NCBI GenBank assembly: GCA_036346255.1
Contig: CM070622.1
Span: forward strand, 31,832,751 to 31,896,750
Reading direction: 5' to 3'
Source of the DNA: Ampelocalamus luodianensis
Lineage: Eukaryota; Streptophyta; Magnoliopsida; Poales; Poaceae
Length of the DNA: 64,000 nt
The position numbers were made by a program, and so were the translations under genes. The notes beneath the pieces were generated by a model. That model worked only from the letters and a program-made list of their open reading frames with translations, had not been told where the DNA came from and did no database searches. Of the stretch, positions 47,554 through 59,787 are shown in pieces. Within the stretch, counting starts at the first letter, position 1. Each line of letters opens with the position of its first letter.

Positions 47554-49505
47554 CTAGGAACGTCCCAACCCAAGGATGGGAGAAAAATTTATGGTACTGG
47601 CGCTGTCGGGTAGAGATCCGAGGCAGCGGCGGGGTGGGTAGCCATCGCCAACCACGACACTCGGCTGGCCGATGGAGGCGGGGTGGGTAGCCACGCCCAA
47701 CGACACTCGGCTGATCGGGCGTTGGCAAGGTGGGTAGCCATGCGCCAACCATGACACTCCGGCCTGGTCCGACGGAGGCGAGGGTGGGTAGTCACGTGCC
47801 CAGCCTGACACTCTAGCCTGGTCAGGCGTTGGCGGGCCACATACACGTGCAGGCGTTGGCTGGGCTATAGGACATGGCAGTCTCGGTGTAGGCGTCGACA
47901 TGGCCACCTCTGAAACCATCCTGCATGACGTCAAGGCCACGGCACGCCTCGTCCCCGAGTAGACCCGACGAACAAACTACAGTGTCTCGTCGCGTGTCAC
48001 CTCCGCACCGTGGGCGACCCTATCTAGGATCGACTCGGAGTCCCTCGCCATCCCAACGTTGATGTCCGTCTGCAAGGAGTACATGAAAGCGTCAAACTTG
48101 TAATTGAGGTAACCGTACTTAGACATTTTGAAAGACGAGAGTACGTACCGCGATGTGCAAGTTTCGTGCGAAGTGTACAGGGTACACGTCAGTTCGTGCT
48201 GGTATGTAAGTGGGGGAGGGTCGACGACACGCACTAGCCTAGTGCGTGTCTGCGGCGTGCCAGCATGAAATGCGTAAATGCACGCTACCGGGTCGTGACG
48301 GGCGCCTCCCGCACGCGATCCTCGAGGGCCTTCGCCGACTTTGCCAGCCACGACGCCATCTTCGTCGCCCAGGCCGTCCTGTTCCCACCCCTCCTGCTAT
48401 GCCTACGGAATGTACCACTGCAATTAGAAGCCATCGTAACAAAACTGAGAAAAATATAGGGACATGTGCTATGTGTAACTCACACGTGCACCGAGTCGGG
48501 CACCCAATGCTCGACGGGGACTGGAACAACCTAGCGGAGGCCGAACTGACGCATCACCCTGTGCACCGCGTAGTCCTCGACGAACACACCGAAAACCAGC
48601 TTCTTCCGCGTCAGCTAGAATGCCTGGTCGCGCAAACACAATGAGGACAGCCCGACGGGAGCGCGGTGCTCCATCTCCTGAGCAGAGTATGGCTCCCAGC
48701 GCACGTCGTCAGCGGTGAGATGGTCGAGATGCTCGATGAAGTGCTCGTACACATGTGTCACCTGCACATGTGCAAACTGTGCCTGCGAGCCGTAGACAGT
48801 GGTTACAAAGGATGACCCATAATACGACTAAAGTAAAGATACAGAACAGTACGCACCCGTCTACGGCACCAAAGGGACCCTGCGGTCGGCCGATCCACCT
48901 CACCCCTGTGGTACAAGTTCGCACGGTACGGACTAGTGTTGAGCAGCATGGGCCGTCCGATGGTGAAGCAATCGAATGACCAGAGTTGTAGCGGGAGGGG
49001 CAGCCTATGAGGATAGAGCTCGGCCTCGTCCTGTAGCACGCCTCGCACATACCACGGTATGTCACGGCAAGTACAACAGATCCCCAGCTGATCTGCAGCT
49101 CCTCCCTATCGGCGATGGTCCTCGCGTACCGCATGAGGCGAGCATCGACGGAGTCACCGTGGCTACTGGTAAACAGTACCCAGCCGAACAGCCACAGCAA
49201 GTATGCCTCGAGGTGCCATGATACCTGGTAATCATTGTGCTTCGAGGCCATCCACTCGACCTGTCCACAAATAAATATTTAGTAAGCTAGTCATATGGAA
49301 AGGATAGTGCATCGGAAAAATGAAACATAGATCGCATACGTACCCGGAACTGCGAAAGCCACCTCAGGGGCGGGCCATGCCTCTATCGTGTCACGAAGTG
49401 GTAGTATGTTGGTGTGGCCTTGGCCGGAAGAACCCCGTCAAACCTACCCAGCAGGTCATCGCGCCAGTCGATAGACGCATCCGGTGGGGGCGCAGTGACT
49501 CCCGT
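47554..49505 (-). pseudogene. Plant mobile domain (MAIN-like) gene, broken and truncated
   Basis: Read on the minus strand: PPPDASIDWRDDLLGRFDGV (near 49480), then after an intron LEAYLLWLFGWVLFTSSHGD and YARTIADREELQISWGS (49220-49050), then after a frameshift near 49010 LPLQLWSFDCFTIGRP and EVDRPTAGSLWCRRR (to about 48858), then VYEHFIEHL, VRWEPYS and DYAVHRVMRQFG (48760-48540). These are the order and wording of the plant mobile domain found in grass MAIN-like and phosphatase-7-like proteins. TAG stops interrupt it at 48617-48615, 48533-48531 and 47979-47977. A proline-rich repeat tail follows. Element I has cut the N-terminus at 49505. The intact family acts in gene and transposon silencing; related copies also travel inside transposons. 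Confidence 0.8.
47634..47835 (-). repeat. Minisatellite, about four units of 46-54 bp, in the pseudogene tail
   Basis: Units share GGTGGGTAGCCA, GCCCAAC, GACACTC-GCTG and GGCGTTGGCG-type blocks. In the minus-strand frame they encode proline-rich repeats (YPPSPPSDQAGVS, YPPCQRPISRVS). Confidence 0.72.
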
Positions 49506-50179
49506 TGTGAGGACCCGGGATATCTAACTCGTAATACTTAACCTCCAAATGGTTCTAGTATCACCAATTAAATATCCTAAGTCTCGGTGAACATGTACTT
49601 TCCAGAAATGCAATACACATACACCTTTATAAAATCATGCATCATTTCCATACACTTGCAATATCAAGTCTAGCAAAAGACTTACATAATATGGAGTTAT
49701 TACACAAGAGCCAACAGGCCAAAAGATATCAAAGTAACAAAATAGCAGCGAAAGAAAAATACCATAAGATGGCGATAACACAAACCAACCGGTTAGCCAA
49801 TAACTCACAAGGCAACCGACCGGGCCGCCAAGCTAGTCGCACCCACCGCAGCAAAACTCACAAAAGTTGATCCCTTGGGGATCCACTTCCTCCTCTGCAA
49901 CAATAAAGCAATGTAGATGAGTACAAAAATGTACTCGCAAGACTTACGAGTAACAAGCCTATACATAGCTACATGCAAGCTAAAACAAAGGAGGTGGTCA
50001 TATTTTTATTTTGGTACAGAACAAGGTTCGAACATATTTTTAGATTAAAGTTTAGTTAAACAGAGATTTAACAAAATTTGAATCATCAAAAAAGGAGTTA
50101 AAATGAATTACTCACACACTTTTGAAATTTAAATCAATTTACAGTTCAAAAATAAAAGGTAACAGAGTTTTCTTTATAC

Positions 50180-50860
50180 TAACTCAAAGTGGAGGAACGG
50201 TAGTTGATCCAAAGCTAGCGGCTTAGATCAAGGGATGTTGGATGATGCGAGCGGCCCAATAGATCTAAGGCGTAGATCTAAAACGAGCGGTGAAGCGATA
50301 GAACAACGGCGTGGCGAGGAGGTCTAGGCCGTTAGATCTAGATCGGACGGTTCAAAACTACGAGGGGAGGTTGGGACGTTAAGATCTACAAGAGGAGGTC
50401 CTGAACGGCTAAGATCTCCACGGGGAGGTCCTAAACGGCTCAGATCTACTCAGGGGAAGTCCTAAAGGTTAAGATCTAAAGGAGGGGGAGATCCTGGACG
50501 GCTCATATCTCCCAGAGGAGGTCCTAGACGTTCAAGATCTACCGGAGGAGGTCCTGGACGGCCAAGATTTACAAGAGGGAGGTCATGGACGGCTAAGATC
50601 TACCGAGGAGGTCCTAAAGGTTATCTTTACACAAGTCCACTGGGGTGGTCTTTTGCAAAGAGGACCCACGGGGTGGTCCTGAGGGTGGTTTTTGCAAACG
50701 ACTCAAGGTGGTCCTTGCAAAAACGACAGAGAGGGTGGTCTTGAGGGTGAGGTCCTAAACGATCCAGATCTACCCAGGGGGAGGTTCTGAACGGCTAAGA
50801 TCTAAACCTAAGAGGTCCTGAAGGTTGTCTAAGGGGTGGTCTTACGACAAATGGACTTCA
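50180..50860 (-). repeat. Minisatellite with GGAGGTCCT core in LTR I
   Basis: About twelve units of 28-36 bp share AAGATCTCCACGGGGAGG followed by TCCTAAACGGCT or variants. In the middle (50640-50760) a second type, GTGGTCTTTTGCAAAGAGG, replaces it. The same two unit types occur in LTR D. Confidence 0.78.
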
Positions 50861-53261
50861 GTACTTCACGGTTTTGCTCAACGGCTCGCCGCCGCCGACT
50901 CTAGTCACGGCGGTGCAGCCCAAGGGTAGCAAAAGGTTCGCAATATCATTGCGCACACAATGGGAGCACTTTCAATGGCTGAACCGGCCTAAAACGACGG
51001 CGAGCCAAAAAGTGGCGGCGGTGACAACCACAGCCAAAACGAAAAGCAAAAGGAGCTTCGCAGCGGTCCAAAATAGCAGGTGCCTGAGCATCTAGGGACT
51101 ACCATGAAGGTACGTGAGCACAAAGGAGTCCAAAGATGCGCGGAGGAGCTCTGGCGACGACGACCACCGTCGGCTCTGAGGAAGACAACGCGGGGATGAA
51201 GGTCTGAGCAAAAAGAACGTAAAAGAATGGTAAGGATAACTTCAACATGTTTCATAGGTGGTCCATGAGTAATGAATTGAAGAGAGGGGTCCTTACTGGA
51301 ATTGGGGACGAAGGGAACCTCCTTCGGCCGCAACGATTCTAACTCAAAACTAGATTATTCCTGAGAATATCATCCAAAATTGAGTCAGGGGAAAAGCTTG
51401 AGACGATGAGAGGTACCAAGAGGAGCAAAAGATGGACAAAAGAACTACTTGGGTGCTGGCAATGGAGGAGGTCCTCCACGGCCAACAATGGTGACAAAGG
51501 GTGTTCTTTGAGTTTTGAGCTCACAGAACAGAGAGGGGGCTAGGGCGACAAAGTGGTGCTAAAGGGGAACAAAAGGAGGAGCTCAGAGGTCCTCAAATAG
51601 CTCGAGGTCAACGGTTGAGTGAGGACAAGCTCTAATGGCGGACAAGACCTAAAGTTCTGCCAACGCCGAAGGACCGACAGGAGCAGGTAAGGAGCAGGGC
51701 TAAACACTCACAAAGACGAAAATAGGGCTCAGAGCCGTTGAGGGGGGGAGGCAACGAGGTGACTTGGCGCTGCACCTCCTTTGCCATGGCACACGCGTGT
51801 ACGGGCGCGAGGAGGAAGAAGAAGAACAAAAAAAATGAAGTTTTATGTTGAGTTAAAAGGTCTTGATCGTTCGATCAGAAATGGGCGGCTCAGATTAAAT
51901 GTGATGTTCGGACAGTCCGAACGGCACATTCAATGTGAGCATTGAAATGAAATCCAACGGCCCAAAATGCTTGCGCCCAATTGACCGCGTCCGAGTACAG
52001 TTAGGGGGTTGGGTTCAACCAAGTCAAGAGGTTGGGCTCGGGTCTGACTCAAGCCCAACTGTGACTTTGATTAGGGTTAGAAATAGAACAGAAATTTAGG
52101 GGAATTTTAAAATAGAGCCAACTAACTCCAAAAATTCCAAAAATTTTACAGGAGGTTCCCAACTCCAGGATGTACCTTGTGTAAAATTTTCAGAGGTTTC
52201 TATGTAGAGAATGTTTCTCGAAAAATTTCTTAAGGGACTGATCTAGGGTTTGACCCAAAGTCAAATTGGTTTGACTGGCCTCTTAAAATATTCAAAAAAT
52301 TTCTAAAATTTGTGAAATTTTTCAGAGGAGTCACACAACATCCCTAGAACCAAGGAAAAATATTTTCAGAGGGTGATCACAAGATTAACCAGAAAAGTTT
52401 CAAAGGGTCAAGACTTAGGTTAAAAGAGGCTTGTGATTTTGAATTTTCATAATTCTTTTACAAGAATTCTTAGAAATTCCATACAACTGTAACATCCCAA
52501 AGTGTTGTTACCAAAATAAAATAAAATAAAGTTATTGTTTTATTGGATTTTTTGAATTTTTAAAAGTTTGATTGCTTTATTTGAATTTCTGGAGTTTTAA
52601 AAAGTCAAAAGTAAAAATTTATTTGAAGTTCTTGAATTTTTATTTGATTTAATCTGAAAAATAAAAATTTACTTAATTTCTAGAATTTTTTGCAATTTTA
52701 AAAGCTTTTTCCTAAGTATTTCAAAGCCCAAAATAATTTATTTGCAAAATCAAAAGCCAACTTTAAGTTGGAAATAATTTTATTAAGTACAAAATAAATA
52801 AGGAAATTTCTGTGAATTTTTCCATAATTTTTGGAATTATTTTGCTATTTTCTAAAGCTTAATTGAATTACTAGAATTAAATCAAATGGAAAAGTCAAAA
52901 GAAAATCCGGAAAGCCTAACGAGCCGAAAGCCCTTGGCCCACCTCTGTTTTAGCGCCTCAAATGACCCCGCCTTTTCCCTCTCTCTCTTACATGACGGCC
53001 CCACTCGTCAAGGTCTCCCTCTTCCTCCCCTTCTTCCTCACGCGCCCGCCGCCTCCGCCATTTCCGGCCACGCCCGAGCTCCACAACTGCCGCCCCCAAC
53101 CCCCGCCTTCCCCGCGCACGTGCGCACACGACCCGGCGTGCCCAATCGCCCTCGCCCCCACTCTCTTCCCCTCTCCTCGCGCCGGTTCCACCCGACTCGC
53201 CCGCGCGCCCTAACCGCCGCCGAGCTACGCTGCCACGATCTCCTCCCCGCCACCCAGCCAC

Positions 53262-53267
53262 TATAAA
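53262..53267 (+). promoter_or_regulatory. TATA box of LTR H
   Basis: CCACTATAAAGAGAG, 774 bp into the LTR, followed by CTCGTCCTCTTCAGTCC, a plausible start region. Confidence 0.55.
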
Positions 53268-55085
53268 GAGAGCAGGAAGCCCTCGTCCTCTTCAGTCCAA
53301 CGCCACCACCCATTCCCTCTCTCCCCCTCCGAGCTCGCGGAATCGAGATTCCGTCGCGGCCACATAAGCACTCACGCCGCGGTTGTCTTTGCCGTCACCG
53401 CCGCCGCATCCACGCCACCGCCACCATCGGATTCGCCGCGATCTCGCGCACCCAGTGCTCACCTCGCCTTCGCTCGAACATCGCCGGAGCTCCTTTACCG
53501 CCGCAAGCCGAACCGCACCGCCGCCTCTCTCCTCACCGCCGGCCACCGCGTCACGCCCTTGCGTCACCTCGGTAAGCACCGCGATCCCCATCACCCCCTC
53601 TTCACGATGAGCCCCTCGGCGTAGCTCGCTGTGGCGCGTAGCGCCGGCGAGCTCAACACCGAGCGCCACCGCCACTGTCTTGCGGCGTGCGCGCCACCGA
53701 CACCACCTCGGTGCCATCGGCGCCACCTCGACCCTCGTGGCTTAGTCATCGCCAGCGTGGCGCCAGCGTGCTGCGACCACGGTCTTTGTAACCGCCGGTC
53801 CACCGTGGACCAAGAACAAATTCGTGGACCCGGTCCACAAGACCCGGGCCCACATGTCAGTGACCCAGCTCCTTTTCCTTTGGAAAAATAAATCGGCGAA
53901 AATCATTTCCCACTCGCTGACGTCATCATTGCGTAATAACTAGAATTTCCTTTAGAAAAATAAATCCAGAAAATCTAATAAATTCAGAATTTAGGTTTTA
54001 AATAGATTTAAACTTCAAAAATTCATAACTTTTGCATCTGAACTCCAAATTGGGTGATTCAAGTTGCAAAATTTGTATAAAATTATAACCTAGCTAAATA
54101 AACCAAAATATTTTAATTTGGAGTTAATTTGAGCTGAGTTTTTGAATTTATTTGAATTTGAATTTATCGTATTTTCGCGTATAGACTTCGACGACTCCGG
54201 AGAGTTCGACCAATCCGAAGACCTAGAATTCCAAGACATCAACGAAGGCAAGTTATACCCTTGATCATATTGATCCCATTATTTCAAATTATTTAAATTC
54301 TGTTTTAAATTATTATTGCATGCTTATTTATATTCAATAATTTAAATTCCTGTTTTAAATTTATAGTTATGCCTAAAATCCTTTGTATGGCCAATTTTGA
54401 TAATTGAATCAAACATGTTGTCACCCTAGTCAAAACCTGGTTGATACGATAGTATGAGTTGGGATCATTTTGGAAAATATTGTGCTTAGCCATGCTTATA
54501 GACCAAACGTGTTTTATTTTGGAGAATTTCAATCAAAAATCATCTATTGATTAAATTGTACCCTTGGCATTGGTGTGTCATGGGAGTTTTATAAATGACT
54601 TTAGAAAACAAAATAAAATGATGGTTTGGACTTGGGCGAAATGGTTGTCTGGTGGGTGCAGGTTTATGCACGTGCTCATCTGGGTAAGTTAAGACCCAGG
54701 GTTCTGTTGGATGTCGCCCAGGTCAGTTAAGGACCGGTCTTCGAGCTGCATCTTGCTATGCCACATCGTACTACCACATGTCTTGTATGGGCAGGACTTG
54801 GCTGAATAATTTGCAAAGTTCCATCATGGCTGTTCCTGTTGGTGCGGTGGGTAGTCATGTTATGACCTTTGTTAGTCCCACCTGGCGCAAGAGGGGGCCT
54901 GAACCCTGCGGATGGGTAGTCCAAATGGGGCGAAACCTTAGCGAGGGAGGACTATGGTGGGATGATGCATTGTAAAGGCCTCGTGATGATCACTTAGTCG
55001 CACACCTTCGGAAGTGTGTCGGACGGACATTAAAAGTTGATTATCTCTTGTGGGTAAAGTTGTACAACCTCTGCAGAGTGTTAAT

Positions 55086-55097
55086 CTATTCGAATAG
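55086..55097. promoter_or_regulatory. LTR palindrome CTATTCGAATAG, copy in H
   Basis: Preceded by TGTACAACCTCTGCAGAG and followed by CGTGTTCACGG, a short hairpin, and TCATGGACATGC. Confidence 0.8.
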
Positions 55098-55833
55098 CCG
55101 TGTTCACGGTCATGGACATGCTGGCAAAGCCACTCAAAGTTAGACTTCGATTTTGATTTCAAAATGTTTTTGTAAAACAGTTTTGACATGGGTGGGTGTC
55201 TATGAGAAAAGTTATGGATTGAAGCCCCAGGTTGGTGCCCGTGTTTATGTTGGTGTTAGGTTGGTGCCTACACTATCTTTATCAATTCAAAATCAATTTT
55301 GGATTTTATAAAACTTGAGCTTTTGAACTTAGTATGGTATTTAATGTCAAATGCTGTTTTTGCACAAATAACCCTATAAGTCATCCTTTGTTACATCCAT
55401 ATATGCATGTCATTCTGTTATTTGACGGGTGTAACTTGCGAGCATGGTAGTTGTGCTCATACTTACTTTATGCAAACAAATTTCAGAGGAGAAGAACTTT
55501 GCTACAGATGTGGATCGTGATGACTAGGCCGCTACCCCAGTCGATTGCCTGTGGCAGATCAGCTGGACTATACTACTTCTTCATCGTCTTCCGCTGTGTT
55601 TATTTAATGTTGCCCTGTAAGGCTATCTTGTAATCAACTCTGTTGTTTATTAATAAATTTTAGCGTTTATGGTTGTGTTACCACATTTGTTTACTGTGTG
55701 AGCTAGCTACTGATCATGGGACTAGTTCAGTTATGCACAGAAGATCTGGGATGTTAATCTCGGGTCTGACAACAACAACCAAGTGTAAGAAAAGTTTTAA
55801 TTTCCCCACATTTTCTTACATTTGAAACACAAG

Positions 55834-57331
55834 CCAAGGATACGAACAGGATGCTTGCGGTAGGTCAAATCTTCTTGAACATCGAGATTTTCCAACGGAG
55901 TTTCTTTGGTTGAGACATGAAGGCACTTCTTTAGATGAGACACATGAAACACATCATGTACCCCGTCGAGTACAGCTGGCAAATCCAACTTGTAGGCAAC
56001 AGCTACGACCTTTTCGATGATGCGGTAAGGCCCAACATATCGAGAAGCTAACTTGCCATTGACGCCGAAACGTTGATGACCCTTCAAAGGAGATACTTTG
56101 AGATAAACAAAGTCATTTGGCTCAAAGCTCAACTCACGACGACGACGATCCGCATAGCTCTTTGCCTGGACTAAGCCGTGCGCAAATGATCGCGAATAAG
56201 CTCAACTTGACTTTCGGCCTCATTGATCGAATCAGGACCGAAGAACTGCCTCTTACCTGTCTCTGACTAATTCAATGGGGTTCTGCACTTTCTCCCGTAT
56301 AAGGCCTCAAAAGGTGCCATGCCGAGACTGGCTTGGAAACTGTTGTTGTAGGAAAACTCGGCAAACGACAAACACTTCTCTCAATCCTTCCCATAGGAAA
56401 AAACACAAGCCCGGAGCATGTATTCCAAGACTTGGTTGACCCTCTCCGTCTGGCCATCAGTTTGAGGATGATAAGCTGTGCTGAAAGAGAGGCGAGTTCC
56501 CATCGCTGCCTGCAAGCTTTTCCAGAAACGGGCGATGAAGAGCGCACCGCGATAAAAAATAATCGCCTTCAGCACACCATGCAAGCACACGATGCGAGAA
56601 ATGTAGAGCTCCGCCAACAGACTGACACTGAGATTGGTCCGTACTGGCAGAAAATGTGCTACCTTTGTCAGCCGATCAATGACAACCCAGATAGCATCCT
56701 TCCCTTTTGAAGTGCGGGGCAGACCGGTGATGAAATTCATGCCGACGGAATCTCACTTCCACTCAGGCACTGGCAAAGGCTGATGAAGACTCACTGGACG
56801 TTAATGCTCGGCCTTTATACGACAGCACATGTCGCACTCGGTAACGAACTTGGCTATCTTGGGCTTCATTCGGGTCCACCAGAATCTCTGATAAAGGTCC
56901 TGATACATATTTGTAGCCCCGGGATGAATGGACAAAGGGGAATCATGGGCTTTACGGAGAATCAAATCCCTCAATTCCACAACCTTAGGAACCACAAGGT
57001 GTTGTCCGAACCATACAACACCATGCTCATCTTCCGAGAAGCACTTGGCTGTCCCGTTCTTGATGTTCTACTTTATTTGGTTAACTCCGATGTCCGATTG
57101 CTGCGCAGCCTTGATTTGATTCATTAAGGTTGGTTGCACAACCAAGGTAGCGAGGGAACCGTGCTCAATTAAACCCAAATTGAGCCGCTAAAATTCTTCA
57201 AGAAGGGCGGGCTGCTGCTCCTTGAGCATCAAAGTATTGCAATACACCTTTCGACTAAGTGCATCGGCAACAATGTTAGCCTTACCCGGATGGTACTGGA
57301 TACCCATGTCATAGTCTTTGATCAATTTCAA
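55834..57331 (-). pseudogene. Integrase and chromodomain-linker part of element I pol
   Basis: Read on the minus strand from 57331: the RNase H to integrase linker, the H2C2 zinc finger (HPGATNMYQDLYQRFWWTRM with CDMCC, about 56960-56810), then the integrase core at 56740-56381. The core has the first D (VVIDRLTK) and the E (GQTERVNQ), but the second catalytic site reads IIFYRG instead of a V-S-D-R-G form, so the Asp is lost. The C-terminal segment (EPNDFVYLKVSPLKGH, GVHDVFHVSHLKKC) is open until PVRIL, where the chromodomain is deleted and the frame runs into LTR sequence. Confidence 0.88.
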
Positions 57332-57999
57332 TGTCGGGACCCAGAATTACGATTCTGGAACCCTCTATGTATACTGCACTAGTCCAGGATCACGCTAGTG
57401 CACACAGGGTTAACATAGGTAAATATCGATCCACACAAACGACAAATAAAGTAAACGATTAATTTGAATAACAAATAAGGGTTTTGACCTTATGGTCGAG
57501 TTTACACTTATTAAGCCACGCAGGGCTAACAGAGAATAAAACAGCGGCGCAGAAATAACCGGCGTAGATCCCACCAATTCACCACACAACCGATGGGATC
57601 GGACCTTAACGATCAACAATCTTGGCGAACTCCTCCTCGAGCGGCGTAGACTCCTCCTCTTACGAGGTTTGGGCGCAAGTTTTACAACAAGCGTGAGTAC
57701 ACAACCGTACTTGCAAATCATACCACGAATGCAATGTATAGATGCGGGCTTATTCCAAAGAAAAGGCTTCGTGGTTCTTTTGCATAAAAGCAACATTTGC
57801 AATTGAATACGAATAATAGATTGAAAGCATAATTCAAAACAAATAGACCATATTAATTTATGATTGTTTTCACAAAGACACATAGTCTAAACAAATTATT
57901 TCACATAGCCATATGATTGAGGTCACACACTCCCATCCCAATATTTTATGAAAATCTACCTCGTGTGAAATCCCGAACATGTCCATCACATGAACGCGA

Positions 58000-58011
58000 C
58001 TATTCGAATAG
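58000..58011. promoter_or_regulatory. LTR palindrome CTATTCGAATAG, copy in J
   Basis: It lies 668 bp from the LTR 3' end, almost the same as in the B LTR. Confidence 0.8.
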
Positions 58012-59780
58012 ATTGATTTAACACTTTGCAGAGGTTGTACACTTTACCCACAAGATACAACTAGTGTAGCAAGCACTAATCATAACAAAACGGTTCAGAA
58101 ACTTCATCTCAACATTGACACTCCGATGTGCTTACAAACCGCTATGCCAACCCAAGCGGCGCTTTGGCATAACACACACCATTGGACGGGGAAGCGGCGA
58201 ACCGTCCCGCGATGCAACCACTAAGTAGTCACACCTCCACCCTGTCACACAGCCTAACCTATCCACCTGAACATCAATGCCGAGAATCCATAACTTACTA
58301 AGTTAGGCATGTCCCATACCAGGCATGTGGTCGTCTGATGAAGGCTCAGTTCAATGGCGCACAAAGTTAAGTCCTTAATTGACCAAGGCAAGACTCCCAT
58401 GTTCTAACTAAGTCACAAAGATTATCATTCCCATCACAAAGCCCACCATATCACACAGCTTCCACCACTTGCCTCAGTCTAAATCCTTTACCACCTAGTT
58501 GGTTTTAGTGCAACACATGCCATCCACAAAGTAATAGCACACAGTACACACACTTTTATCACATAGTTTCATAGTCACTTAGTCACATTTAATAATTGCA
58601 ACTTTCATGAGATGTGAGACTCGTAGCATGGCTAAGCAATTGTACTCGCATCTAACCAACCCACGTTGGTGCTATAATAATACCAACTAATAACCAATCT
58701 AGGGTGACAAGGAAATTTTGACGTACAAGGCCAAGGTGTGATAACAAATTTGGATAATGACTATACCCAAAGCATTTAAATAGATAATTAAAATAGAATG
58801 CAGTACTTTGAAGTAAAGTAATTTGAAAACTGGGTTCAAGATGATCAAAGGTATGACTTGCCTTGGAAAAGGTCTATGTACTGGTCTTGATCTTGGGGTG
58901 CTCCTTCTTCCACAAAATTCCCCGACGAAACGACGTCTACTCGCAAACGAAATAAATAAACAAAACAAATAAATAACAGAAGCAAAACAAGCTCCAAAAA
59001 TTAAATAAAAATCTTAGATAAATAGAGCCTGAATTTAGATAAATTTAGAAATTTGAATGAGCTCAATCGGAGTTAGGATGCAAAAGTTATGAGCTCGGAA
59101 GATTGAATCTAAAAAGAAACCTAATTTGGATTTTCTGGAATTTCGAATTATTTCTCTAAAGAAAATCGGATTATTGCGCAACGTCGTGAAGGAGTTTCGG
59201 AATTAAAAGAAATAAAAGAATATCTTGACATGTGGACCCACATGTCGTGACATGGCTCACGGTAGACCAAGTCTACCGACCGATTGAATCTGGGACCGGT
59301 GGACCATGCCACGCCGCGTCGGCGGGCGACCACGCATGCGACACGTAGGCACGAGGGCCGATGTGGCGGCAGGTGGCGGCGACGCGTAGCTCGAGCGGCG
59401 GTGGCGCTCGAGGACCGAGGTCGCGCGAACGGTGGCGATTCACCGGCGGTGAGTGGTGCCGACGTGGCGGGGTGGCACGAGGAACTCGTAGGTGTGCTCA
59501 CCGGTGGTCGGGGGCGTCGTGGCGGCCGGTGGCGGCGTTAGGCTGCGGAGGGCTCACGGGCTCGGCGGTCGGTGCTCGGTGGCGTTCGGCGAAACGAAGG
59601 CCACCAAGGTGAAGTGCGGCTCCGTCGCGATCTGGTGGTGCGAGACCACGGCTCGGCGGCTCGGTTGCGCGAAGAGCTCGTCGGAGTTGGCGGCGGTGCG
59701 GTCGTTTCGAGCTCCTACGGCGGCTAGGGTTTGGCGCGAGGGCAAAGGCGGTGGGGAGGTCGCGAGGCGAGGCTACCTCC

Positions 59781-59787
59781 ATTTATA
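59781..59787 (-). promoter_or_regulatory. Candidate TATA box of LTR J
   Basis: The reverse complement reads GGTATAAATGG, about 710 bp inside the LTR start, matching the TATAATA position in the B LTR. Confidence 0.5.

Larger units (their letters stand above)
52488..55771 (+). mobile_element. Solo LTR H, 3284 bp, target duplication ACAAC
   Basis: It starts TGTAACATCCC and ends GGGTCTGACA, with ACAAC on both sides (52483-52487, 55772-55776). An AT-rich start is followed by a GC-rich block (52950-53860) whose long open frames on both strands have no protein-like pattern. Then comes an AT-rich part and the conserved tail with GCTTAGCCATGCTTA (54484-54498) and the palindrome. No internal region, so it is a solo LTR. 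It is of the same family as F. Confidence 0.92.
49506..55833 (-). repeat. Element I 3' LTR, split by solo LTR H and deleted at both functional ends
   Basis: 49506-52487 and 55777-55833 are one LTR. Compared with C and D it lacks the block with the palindrome: sequence jumps at about 50010 from the tail to an AT-rich middle. It also lacks the first bases of the LTR, the polypurine tract and most of the chromodomain, because 55833/55834 joins GTGTTTCAAATG-type LTR sequence directly to pol. CTTG is shared at the joint. Confidence 0.8.

Noticed and set aside
50180..50860. CRISPR-like array
   Set aside because: Units are adjacent and degenerate, without unique spacers, in a plant LTR.
52886..53803. 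Long GC-rich open frames on both strands in LTR H
   Set aside because: They lie wholly inside a solo LTR with proven target duplication, overlap each other in several frames, and read as arginine/proline/alanine-rich sequence with no domain pattern.
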